A stretch of DNA of 12,264 nt from an uncultured Eggerthellaceae bacterium (GTDB lineage Bacteria > Actinomycetota > Coriobacteriia > Coriobacteriales > Eggerthellaceae): contig CAMOUE010000049.1 in NCBI GenBank assembly GCA_946626265.1, forward strand, positions 1 through 12,264, read 5' to 3'. Both the position numbers and the translations under genes were made by a program. Below the pieces are notes generated by a model. That model worked only from the letters and a program-made list of their open reading frames with translations, was not told the origin of the DNA and ran no database searches. The first letter of the stretch is position 1. The number at the start of each line of letters is the position of its first letter. Positions 6,308-12,264 of this stretch are shown in pieces.

Positions 6308-7060
6308 ATGAGCCCATTGAAAGACGGCAGGGACGCGCGGTCGAGTGCGGCGTGCTCGCGGCGGTTCTTCTTGAAGGCGGCAGGTGCCATGGGCATCGGG
6401 GCGTATGCGGCCCTGGCGAGCGCCTGTGCCGGCCAACCATCGTCTGCAGGTGCGGAAGCGTCCTCGAATGCGCAGGCGGCAGAGGTCCCGTCGTCTGGGC
6501 AGGCCGCATCGGCAGGCGCGTCGACATCCTCGCCGGCGCAAGCCAGGTCCGCGGTCGTGTACTTCTCGCGCGCGGGCGAGAACTACGAAGTGGGGTACGT
6601 CGAAGAGGGCAACACCGCCATCGTCGCCCATATGATCGCGGGCAAGATCGTGTCCGACGTGTTCGAGATAATCCCGCTCGAGGCATACCCGGAAAGCTAC
6701 GATGCGTGCAAGGAGAGGGCAGAGCGGGAAAAGGAGTCGAATGCGCGCCCGGGATACGAGGACGCATTCGCCGAACTCGATCGGTTCGACACCGTGTATC
6801 TGGGCTATCCGATCTGGCTGGGCGACCTTCCCATGGTCGTGCATTCGTTCCTCGAGAGCCGAAGCTGGGCCGGAAAGACGATTGCGCCGTTCTGCACGCA
6901 CGGGGACTCCGGCCTGGGGTCTACGGTCGATTTCATTCGGAAGACGTGTCCCGATGCGACGGTGCTCGACGGGCTCGAGATCAAGGGGGCGACGGCGCAG
7001 AACGACGGCTTGTCTGCAGACAAGGCCATCAACGAATGGCTTTCGCGCGTGAGGTCGTGA
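6308..7060 (+). CDS. Tat-exported lipoprotein with flavodoxin-like domain
   Basis: The 250-residue protein starts with a textbook twin-arginine signal, S17-R-R-F-F-L-K, then a moderately hydrophobic stretch and a lipobox-like ASAC with Cys40. It should be folded in the cytoplasm, exported by Tat, lipidated by Lgt and tethered outside the membrane. A low-complexity Ala/Ser/Gly/Gln linker spans about residues 41-80. The rest resembles the Flavodoxin_4 group: AVVYFSRAGENYEVG with the early phosphate-loop strand, GNTAIVAHMIA, VYLGYPIWLGDLPMVVHSFLE (109-type loop region), and APFCTHGDSGLGSTV. FMN binding and a role in extracytoplasmic electron transfer are inferred from the family. AAAGG at 6296-6300, seven bases before the ATG, fixes the start. 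The gene stops 10 bases from the end of the convergent symporter gene. Confidence 0.88.
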   Translation: MSPLKDGRDARSSAACSRRFFLKAAGAMGIGAYAALASACAGQPSSAGAEASSNAQAAEVPSSGQAASAGASTSSPAQARSAVVYFSRAGENYEVGYVEEGNTAIVAHMIAGKIVSDVFEIIPLEAYPESYDACKERAEREKESNARPGYEDAFAELDRFDTVYLGYPIWLGDLPMVVHSFLESRSWAGKTIAPFCTHGDSGLGSTVDFIRKTCPDATVLDGLEIKGATAQNDGLSADKAINEWLSRVRS

Positions 7061-7070
7061 CGCCTCGCCG

Positions 7071-8507
7071 CTACGCCTCGAGCGGCTCCTCGATCTCCGC
7101 GAACTTGTCAGGGTCGCCTTGCTCTCCGATTTCAGTGGGATCGCCATGTGACGTGAAGTCGGCGTAATCAACCGGCTCTTCCGTCTCGTCGAGCGCGCTT
7201 TCGTTGATGTCCGGCAGGTTGTTCGACTTGAACACGCCGATGTCGAGCATGCCCGTGAGCTTGGCCATGCAGGTCGTGACCATCGCGTCGCCCGTGACGT
7301 TGATGGCCGTGCGGCCCATGTCGAGAATGCGGTCGATGCCCATGATCATGGCGACGCCCTCTGCCGGCAGGCCGATCGACTCGAATACCATGGCGAGCAT
7401 GATCGTGCCGACGCCCGGCACGCCTGCCGTGCCGATCGAGGCGGTCGTCGCGGTGAGAATGACCGTGAGCAGCGCGGTTGTCGAAAGGTCGATGCCGAAA
7501 GCCTGGGCGATGAAGATCACGGCCGCGCCCTGCATGATGGCCGTGCCGTCCATGTTGATGGTCGCGCCGAGGGGAATGGTGAACGAGGCGACCTTGGGGT
7601 CGACGCCGATTTTCTTCTCGAGCGTCTCCATGTTGAGCGGAATGGTCGCATTCGAAGAACTCGTCGAGAACGCGAAGAGCAGGACGGGAAGCATCTTCTT
7701 GAGGAACTGGAACGGGTTGAGCCGCGTGAGCAGGAACAGGATGAGCATGTACACGACGAGGAGCTGAACCGCGAGTCCAAGGTAGACGGTGCCGATGAAC
7801 TTGACCATCGGCAGGATCCCGGAGATGCCGAGGTTCGCGAACGTGCGGGCGATGAGGCAGAAGATGCCGATGGGCGCGATTTTCAGGATAAGGCCGATCA
7901 TGTACATCATCACGGCGTTGAACTGCGTGAAGAAGCGGTTGACCGTGGCGACTTTCTTGCCGAGCCGTCCGAGGATGAATCCGAGCACGAGGGCGAAGAA
8001 GATGATCTGCAGCATGGTGCCGTTGTTCATGGCGGCCACGATGTTGGTGGGCACGATGTTGATGAGCATGTCGGCCATGGTCTGGTCGGTCGTCGTCGTC
8101 TTTGGTTCCACCTGGACGATGGCGTTCATGTCGAGACCGACGCCGGGTTGCGTCACCTGCGCGAGCATGATGGCGATGATGACCGCGAGCGCGGTCGTCA
8201 GCAGGTACATGACGATAGTGCCGACGCCGACCTTGCCGAGCAGCTTCGGGTCGGACATCGAAGCGGCGCCGCAGACGATGGAGCAGAACACGAGCGGCAC
8301 GACGAGCATCTGCATGAGGCGGATGAACCACTGGCCGAGTACGAAGAGCACGCCTTCGACGAGATACACGTCTGCGGGGGATCCGTCGGGTACCGTCATG
8401 CTCAAGATGATGCCCACGATCACGCCGGCAGCCAACGAGATGAGAATCCACGTTGTGAGGCTGATAGTCTTGGTCGGCTTCTTCGTCGCTTGACCTGATT
8501 CGACCAT
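7071..8507 (-). CDS. Dicarboxylate/amino acid:cation symporter (DAACS/SLC1 family)
   Basis: The 478-residue membrane protein belongs to the family of GltP, DctA and the archaeal GltPh, which use Na+ or H+ gradients to import acidic amino acids or C4-dicarboxylates. Visible signatures are the serine-rich hairpin FSTSSSNATIPLNME (Ser283-285), the NMDGT motif (318-322), and the substrate-site helix DRILDMGRTAINVTGD. Asp396, Arg399, Asn403 and Asp407 there correspond to GltPh Asp394, Arg397, Asn401 and Asp405. The retained Arg argues for an acidic substrate such as glutamate, aspartate or a dicarboxylate. The NMDGT motif and the GltPh-like residues suggest Na+ coupling. The start is supported by AAGGGG upstream of ATG 8507. 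The C-terminus carries an extra acidic tail of about 48 residues after the last conserved segment, longer than in GltP (437 aa). The gene is monocistronic and convergent with the flavodoxin gene. Confidence 0.95.
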   Translation of the reverse strand: MVESGQATKKPTKTISLTTWILISLAAGVIVGIILSMTVPDGSPADVYLVEGVLFVLGQWFIRLMQMLVVPLVFCSIVCGAASMSDPKLLGKVGVGTIVMYLLTTALAVIIAIMLAQVTQPGVGLDMNAIVQVEPKTTTTDQTMADMLINIVPTNIVAAMNNGTMLQIIFFALVLGFILGRLGKKVATVNRFFTQFNAVMMYMIGLILKIAPIGIFCLIARTFANLGISGILPMVKFIGTVYLGLAVQLLVVYMLILFLLTRLNPFQFLKKMLPVLLFAFSTSSSNATIPLNMETLEKKIGVDPKVASFTIPLGATINMDGTAIMQGAAVIFIAQAFGIDLSTTALLTVILTATTASIGTAGVPGVGTIMLAMVFESIGLPAEGVAMIMGIDRILDMGRTAINVTGDAMVTTCMAKLTGMLDIGVFKSNNLPDINESALDETEEPVDYADFTSHGDPTEIGEQGDPDKFAEIEEPLEA

Positions 8508-8597
8508 TTTTCGTCCCCTTCCCCAATGGAGTTGATCCGGCGGATACGCGATGGCGCGCCGCGTCGTCGCAGCCGAATGCGAAATTCACGGTGACGA

Positions 8598-8617
8598 TGG
8601 TACCTCAAAAAGTACCA
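8598..8617. repeat. Inverted repeat upstream of the symporter gene (possible operator)
   Basis: TGGTAC (8598-8603) and GTACCA (8612-8617) form a perfect 6-base inverted repeat around CTCAAAAA. It lies about 91-110 bases upstream of the symporter start, in the divergent gap shared with corA. It could be a regulator-binding site or a small leader hairpin; the T-rich minus-strand loop is too short to call it a terminator. Confidence 0.35.
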
Positions 8618-8726
8618 GTGGAATTCGTGCCGCGGCGCATGGCGCACGTTCGGGTGCGCTGCGTGCGGCGAACGGTCTAGAGACGCTGTATTCTGAGGGC
8701 TCGACGGTGCCCGTAGCGCCGAGCCG

Positions 8727-8756
8727 TGCTATTCTAGTCAGACAGAATGCGGCACG
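8727..8756 (+). promoter_or_regulatory. Probable corA promoter (extended -10) inside an imperfect dyad
   Basis: TGCTATTCT at 8727-8735 is an extended -10 (TG, one base, then TATTCT). It sits inside an imperfect inverted repeat: CGTGC 8725-8729 with GCACG 8752-8756, and ATTCT 8731-8735 with AGAAT 8744-8748. The expected start point is near 8742, about 35 bases before the ATG. The dyad covers the -10 and start site, a usual position for a repressor operator, or it could fold as a 5' leader hairpin. No good -35 is visible. Confidence 0.5.
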
Positions 8757-8776
8757 AACGGCTTCGGGAGGATGAT

Positions 8777-9730
8777 ATGATCAACTACTTCGTAACCGAC
8801 GCCGGGGTCGTCAAGAAGGTCGACGGCATCGAGTCCGGTTGCTGGATCGACGTCGTCGAACCGACGGGCGAGGAGCGCGCATGGCTGCGCGACGAGCTCG
8901 GCATAGCCTCCGAATTCGTCCGCTCCGCATTCGACGACGAAGAGACCGCCCACGCAGACTTCGACGAGGAGACCGGCCAGGCGCTCGTCATCATCGACTG
9001 CCCGTTCATCGAGGACGAGGACGAATCGGTCGACCGCTCGATCGTGCAGTACGACACCCATCCGCTCTCGTTCGTGTTCGTGCCCGAGGAGGACTACTTC
9101 ATCACGCTGTCCATGCGCCGCAACGAAACGGTCGCGGCCTTCGCGCACGGTGCCGTGAAGAACGTCAACACGGCCCATCGGACGCGCTTCCTGCTCCAGA
9201 TGCTCCTCCATGTCACGCAGCGCTACATGGTCTGCCTTCGCTCCACGAACAGGCAGCTGCGCGAGTTCGAGCGAACGCTCAGGAAGACGATGCGCAACAG
9301 CGAGCTCATCAAGATGCTCGGCCTCGAGAAATCCCTCGTGTACTTCTCGACGTCGCTTAAGGGCCTCGAGTCCACGGCGGCGCGCATCGGCGGCGGGCGC
9401 ATCGTGGACTTGTACGAAGACGACAAGGAGATGCTCGAAGACGTCATGGTCGAGATCCGTCAGGCCATGGAGATGTGCAACATCTATTCCAACATCCTCA
9501 ACGGCATCACCGACACGTTCTCGAGCGTTATCTCGAACAACCTCAACATCACGATGCGAACGCTCACGGTCATCACGCTCGTGCTCGCCATCCCGACCAT
9601 CGTGTTCAGCTTCTACGGCATGAACGTCGACTTGCCGCTCGATGCGACCTGGCTGTTCCCGTTCGTCCTCGCCATATTGATCAGCATCGTCGTCGCGGTG
9701 ATAATCAAGGGTGGAAAAGTCCTCAAATAG
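8777..9730 (+). CDS. CorA-family divalent metal ion transporter
   Basis: The 317-residue protein has the CorA layout: a soluble N-terminal alpha/beta domain, a long charged helical region (about 130-250), and two C-terminal transmembrane helices. The family's signature Gly-Met-Asn is in SFYGMNVDLPL at residues 281-283, between TM1 (about 257-280) and TM2 (about 292-311). A short basic tail (KGGKVLK) follows. CorA pentamers mediate Mg2+ (and Co2+/Ni2+) entry through the plasma membrane; the actual ion cannot be read from sequence. GGGAGG at 8766-8771, five bases before ATG 8777, sets the start. It is preceded by its own promoter and transcribed divergently from the symporter. No Mg2+ riboswitch fits in the short leader. 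Confidence 0.92.
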   Translation: MINYFVTDAGVVKKVDGIESGCWIDVVEPTGEERAWLRDELGIASEFVRSAFDDEETAHADFDEETGQALVIIDCPFIEDEDESVDRSIVQYDTHPLSFVFVPEEDYFITLSMRRNETVAAFAHGAVKNVNTAHRTRFLLQMLLHVTQRYMVCLRSTNRQLREFERTLRKTMRNSELIKMLGLEKSLVYFSTSLKGLESTAARIGGGRIVDLYEDDKEMLEDVMVEIRQAMEMCNIYSNILNGITDTFSSVISNNLNITMRTLTVITLVLAIPTIVFSFYGMNVDLPLDATWLFPFVLAILISIVVAVIIKGGKVLK

Positions 9731-9765
9731 GCGCGCCGCCGTGTCCCCATGCGGGGGAAATGCGC

Positions 9766-9771
9766 TATACT
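9766..9771 (+). promoter_or_regulatory. Probable -10 element of the ilvB operon promoter
   Basis: TATACT (5/6 match to TATAAT) lies 36 bases after the corA stop. It would start transcription near 9778 and give a leader of about 310 bases before ilvB. The -35 region is poor and contains a small TCCCC/GGGGA hairpin (9744-9758). Confidence 0.5.
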
Positions 9772-9797
9772 CGCGCTCAAGTTCATAATCGAAATGC

Positions 9798-10005
9798 AAC
9801 GAAGAGGACCGCGCGGGCCAACCTGGCGTCAACCGATGCGCCGGGCGTCCGAGAGCCCCTCCGAGCAGTTCGGCGTGAAAGCGCCTTGGCCGGGCGGACG
9901 ACCTTCGCAGGCAGGGGCGCAAGTAAGCTGGACCGGCGACCCCGTCAGCGGTCTCGGCGCATGGCGCCATGTGGTCCTGGTACAGCTTGCTGTGCCGGGT
10001 TTTTT
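9798..10005 (+). promoter_or_regulatory. Transcription attenuator leader of ilvB, T-box-like
   Basis: The non-coding leader holds a mutually exclusive pair of structures. AAGCTGGACC (9925-9934) can pair with GGTC (9973-9976) and CAGCTT (9983-9988), which would take up the 5' arm of the terminator hairpin at 9976-9999. Upstream features recall T-box leaders: AACGAAGAGGACC (9798-9810) at the base of a first stem (GGAC 9806-9809 with GTCC 9847-9850), GAGAGCC just after it, and GGCGTGAAAGCGCC (9872-9885). AAGTAAGCTGGACCGGCG (9921-9938) resembles the T-box sequence containing UGGN. A long-range GCCCCT/AGGGGC pair (9855-9860 with 9913-9918) closes the middle domain. T-box control by uncharged Ile, Leu or Val tRNA is common before ilvB genes of Gram-positives. 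The match here is imperfect: the first stem is short, no AGUA S-turn motif is seen, and no clear specifier codon can be assigned. Attenuation is better supported than T-box identity. Confidence 0.55.
9976..10005 (+). terminator. Intrinsic terminator in the ilvB leader
   Basis: CCTGGTACAGC (9976-9986) and GCTGTGCCGGG (9989-9999) form an 11-base-pair stem with two G-U pairs and a very tight loop. Six T (10000-10005) and then ATTT follow. It lies about 85 bases before the ilvB start, so it regulates this operon and does not end an upstream gene. Confidence 0.85.
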
Positions 10006-10090
10006 ATTTCCGGCGCAAGGGTTTCGCGCACGTTCGCGGCCGGGCGGTTCGCCTCGGCTTCGGGCGGCGCTTGGCGCAAGGAGGTTGACG

Positions 10091-11929
10091 GTGTCGGAAG
10101 ACAAGAAGAAGATCGCCATGAGCACGGTCGCGCTCGAGGGTGCGCCGCGCGGTCTGGGGTCTGACAATCCGAAGCAGGGCATGCGAATGACGGGCGCGCA
10201 GGCGATAATCGCCTCGCTCGAGGCGGAGGGCGTCGACGTGCTGTTCGGCTACCCGGGCGGGCAGGCGATCAAGATCTACGACGCCCTTTACGATTCGAAG
10301 CAGCTGCATCATGTCCTCGCCCGCCACGAGCAGGGCGCCGTGCACGAAGCGGACGGCTATGCGCGGGCAACGGGCAACGTCGGGGTCGCGCTCGTCACGA
10401 GCGGGCCGGGGGCGACGAACACGATTACCGGCATCGGCACGGCCTACATGGACTCCGTCCCGCTCGTCGTCGTGACGGGTCAGGTGCCGCGCGCGATGAT
10501 CGGGACTGACTCGTTCCAGGAATCCGACATCGTCGGCATGACCATGTCCGTCGTCAAGCACAGCTACCTGCTGCAGTCCGCAGAAGACATCCCGCGCACG
10601 TTTCGCGAGGCGTTCCATATCGCAAAGACCGGGCGTCCGGGTCCCGTGCTCGTCGACGTGCCGTCGGACATACTCGGCACCGAGATCACGTTCAACTATC
10701 CCGACGGGGTCAACATCCCGTCGTACCGGCCGACTTACCGCGGCAACGCCAAGCAGATCCGCGCCGCGGCGCAGCTCATCGCAACATCCGAGCGCCCGGT
10801 GCTCTATGTGGGCGGCGGGGTCATCTCGTCAGGAGCGTCTTCCCAGGTCACGCAGCTCGCACGCTTGCTGCGCATCCCGGTCGTCGTCACGCTCATGGCG
10901 AAAGGGGCGGTCCCGTCGAGCGAGCCGCTGAACCTGGGCGCCGTGGGAATGCACGGTTCGAAATACGCGAACATGACGCTGAACAGGTCCGATCTCATCA
11001 TCGCGTGCGGAGCTCGGTTCTCCGACCGCGTGACGGGGAAGTTCGAGTCGTTCGCGCCCGACGCGCGCGTCATCCACATCGACATAGACCCTGCCGAAAT
11101 CGGCAAGGTGCGCGAGGCGCAGGTCCCGATCGTCGGCGACGTGCGTCGCGTGCTCGATGCGCTGCTCGAGGAGCTTCAGAAGTTCGACCCGCCCGATACG
11201 CGTGCGTGGCTCGACGAGATAGCGGAATGGCGCGAGCGCTTCCCGATGTACGACGAGCGCATGGAGGAGATCGCGGGCGAGATCGTTCCCGAAATCGCCA
11301 TGCGGCAGCTCTCGCATGCGCTCGACCCCGACCGGACGATCGTGGTGACGGAGGTGGGCCAGCATCAGATGTGGGCCGCGCAGTTCATCGACCGCGAATG
11401 CCCCCGCACGTTCCTGTCCTCGGGGGGTCTCGGCACCATGGGGTTCGGGTTTCCCGCCGCCGTGGGCGCCGCCATGGGCTGCCCGGACAAGACGGTCGTG
11501 TGCATAGCCGGCGACGGCTCGTTCCAGATGAACCTGCAGGAAATGGCGACGGCGGCCATAAACGGCGTCCCGGTCAAGGTCGTCGTCGTGGACAACCGCG
11601 CGCTCGGCATGGTCCGCCAATGGCAGAAGCTGTTCTACCATCAGCGGTTCTCCGCGACCGAGCTTGCGGACGTGCCTGATTTCGTGAAACTTGCCGAAGC
11701 ATATGGCTGGACGGCCGAGCGCATCGAGTCCCCGGGCGAGGTCGAGGGCGCGTACCGGCGCATGCTCTCGACGGACGGGCCTTACCTGCTCGACGTTCGC
11801 ATTCCGCGCGACCAGAGCGTGTTTCCCATGGTTGCGCCAGGCGGGCCGCTCTCGGAGGTCATCGGGGTCATCGACGGTGACGAGGGGTTGCGCATCATAA
11901 GCGTCGACGACGGGGAAGGGGGCCGCTAA
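10091..11929 (+). CDS. ilvB: Acetolactate synthase, large (catalytic) subunit
   Basis: This ThDP-dependent enzyme condenses two pyruvates to acetolactate, or pyruvate with 2-oxobutyrate, the first common step of valine, leucine and isoleucine synthesis. The 612-residue protein has the three expected domains. The N-terminal domain has VLFGYPGGQAIKIYDAL and the catalytic Glu80 in RHEQGAVHEADGYARATG. The middle FAD-binding domain has LGAVGMHGSKYAN and ACGARFSDRVTGKF. The C-terminal ThDP domain has GFGFPAAVGA and the GDGSFQMN Mg/ThDP motif (from 474). GTG 10091 is chosen as start because a perfect AAGGAGG stands at 10078-10084. The open frame continues upstream, but that part is leader RNA. ATG 10118 is a weaker alternative. 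The first 30 or so residues (up to MRMTGAQAI) are a short charged extension. It overlaps ilvN by one base. Confidence 0.97.
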   Translation: MSEDKKKIAMSTVALEGAPRGLGSDNPKQGMRMTGAQAIIASLEAEGVDVLFGYPGGQAIKIYDALYDSKQLHHVLARHEQGAVHEADGYARATGNVGVALVTSGPGATNTITGIGTAYMDSVPLVVVTGQVPRAMIGTDSFQESDIVGMTMSVVKHSYLLQSAEDIPRTFREAFHIAKTGRPGPVLVDVPSDILGTEITFNYPDGVNIPSYRPTYRGNAKQIRAAAQLIATSERPVLYVGGGVISSGASSQVTQLARLLRIPVVVTLMAKGAVPSSEPLNLGAVGMHGSKYANMTLNRSDLIIACGARFSDRVTGKFESFAPDARVIHIDIDPAEIGKVREAQVPIVGDVRRVLDALLEELQKFDPPDTRAWLDEIAEWRERFPMYDERMEEIAGEIVPEIAMRQLSHALDPDRTIVVTEVGQHQMWAAQFIDRECPRTFLSSGGLGTMGFGFPAAVGAAMGCPDKTVVCIAGDGSFQMNLQEMATAAINGVPVKVVVVDNRALGMVRQWQKLFYHQRFSATELADVPDFVKLAEAYGWTAERIESPGEVEGAYRRMLSTDGPYLLDVRIPRDQSVFPMVAPGGPLSEVIGVIDGDEGLRIISVDDGEGGR

Positions 11930-12264
11930 TGGCTCACGACAAGAACAAGAACGTGCTGTCGGTGCTCGTCGAGAACCGGCCGGGCGTGCTCATGCGCGTC
12001 GTCGCGCTCATATCGCGGCGCGGCTTTAACATCGAATCGCTGTCGGTCGGCCCGACGGAGGATCCGACGCGCTCCCGCATCACCATCATCACCGACGTGG
12101 ACGACGAGGCCTGGGAGCAGATCACAAAGCAGCTCAACAAGCTCATCGTCGTGCACAAGATCACCGACCTCACCGACGAGCCGTCCATCGAACGCGAGCT
12201 CGTGCTGTTTAAGGTGAACGCGCCGGCCGAGCGGCGTAGCGAGGTGATCGAGATCGCGAACCTG
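11929..12264 (+). CDS. ilvN: Acetolactate synthase, small regulatory subunit (3' end outside the window)
   Basis: IlvN (IlvH) binds the catalytic subunit, activates it and confers feedback inhibition by valine. The ATG shares its A with the ilvB stop (TAATG), so translation is coupled. The 112 visible residues begin with the ACT domain: VLSVLVENRPGVLMRVVALI, then SRRGFNIESLSVGPTEDP and RITIITDVDDEAWEQITKQL. The KLIVVHKITDLT segment and the start of the C-terminal domain (ERELVLFKVNAP) follow. Family proteins are about 160-175 residues, so roughly a third is missing at the window edge. The purine-rich GGGGAAGGGGG upstream can serve as ribosome-binding site. No stop codon appears before the last base. 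Confidence 0.96.
   Translation, partial: MAHDKNKNVLSVLVENRPGVLMRVVALISRRGFNIESLSVGPTEDPTRSRITIITDVDDEAWEQITKQLNKLIVVHKITDLTDEPSIERELVLFKVNAPAERRSEVIEIANL

Noticed and set aside
9744..9758. TCCCC/GGGGA hairpin after corA as its terminator
   Set aside because: The stem is only five pairs and no T-run follows.
8738..9970. 410-codon minus-strand frame across corA
   Set aside because: It is the antisense of a clear CorA gene, with low-complexity charged sequence and no domain signature.
9960..9971. Perfect palindrome CATGGCGCCATG in the ilvB leader as an operator
   Set aside because: It can be explained as part of the leader RNA; no second site or known operator consensus was recognised.
9969..10010. 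Branched-chain-rich reading HVVLVQLAVPGFL in the ilvB leader, as an attenuator leader peptide
   Set aside because: It coincides with the terminator hairpin itself, has no own start codon with a ribosome-binding site, and no stop before ilvB. A leader peptide should precede the terminator.
9749..10090. Upstream extension of the ilvB frame
   Set aside because: It runs through the promoter, the leader structures and the terminator. A perfect Shine-Dalgarno sequence points to GTG 10091, and homology begins only after that.
1..12264. CRISPR array, tRNA or rRNA genes, insertion sequences, integrase or attachment sites
   Set aside because: No regularly spaced repeats, cloverleaf sequence, rRNA-conserved stretches, transposase-like proteins or terminal repeats were seen on either strand.

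Overview
The window is a GC-rich (about 60-65 %) bacterial chromosome segment with strong G/C bias at third codon positions, short intergenic gaps, and Shine-Dalgarno-led ATG or GTG starts. Protein style suggests a Gram-positive actinobacterial lineage, most likely Coriobacteriia (an Eggerthellaceae-type gut anaerobe). The signs are MurA followed by a LytR-CpsA-Psr protein, a Tat-exported lipoprotein flavodoxin, and the general amino-acid style. That placement is inference from style and not from a marker gene. Nothing indicates a phage, plasmid, insertion sequence or CRISPR array.

Layout. (1) 3-2560, plus: the 3' part of murA (peptidoglycan precursor synthesis), then 2 bases later a membrane-anchored LCP/LytR_C cell-wall protein whose core lacks several residues normally diagnostic of active LCP enzymes. 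(2) 2566-3942, plus: an extended -10 promoter drives nfu (Fe-S carrier), a small four-cysteine zinc-ribbon protein and lgt (prolipoprotein diacylglyceryl transferase), packed with gaps of 1-15 bases. (3) 3991-5977, plus: a class II aldolase of the RhaD type with an unusual N-terminal helical extension, then a ROK-family sugar kinase ending at a strong hairpin terminator. (4) 6074-6199, minus: a 41-residue, almost wholly hydrophobic peptide gene, easily missed, facing that terminator. (5) 6308-7060, plus: a Tat-signal lipoprotein carrying a flavodoxin domain, convergent with (6) 7071-8507, minus: a sodium:dicarboxylate (DAACS) symporter. (7) 8777-9730, plus: a CorA-type metal channel with a promoter embedded in an imperfect dyad. 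(8) 9766-12264, plus: the acetolactate synthase operon ilvB-ilvN (ilvN cut by the window end), preceded by a roughly 300-base leader. That leader holds a strong intrinsic terminator and an upstream segment complementary to its 5' arm, i.e. a transcription attenuator that looks T-box-like.

Functionally the window is mainly envelope biogenesis (murA, LCP, lgt), Fe-S and sugar metabolism, transport, and branched-chain amino-acid synthesis. Lgt is the enzyme that would lipidate the Tat-exported flavodoxin encoded 2.4 kb downstream. The most interesting items are the unannotated small membrane peptide, the ilvB attenuator, the exported flavodoxin, the degenerate LCP core and the helical tag on the aldolase. 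I do not see a clear new multi-gene defence or mobile system here.
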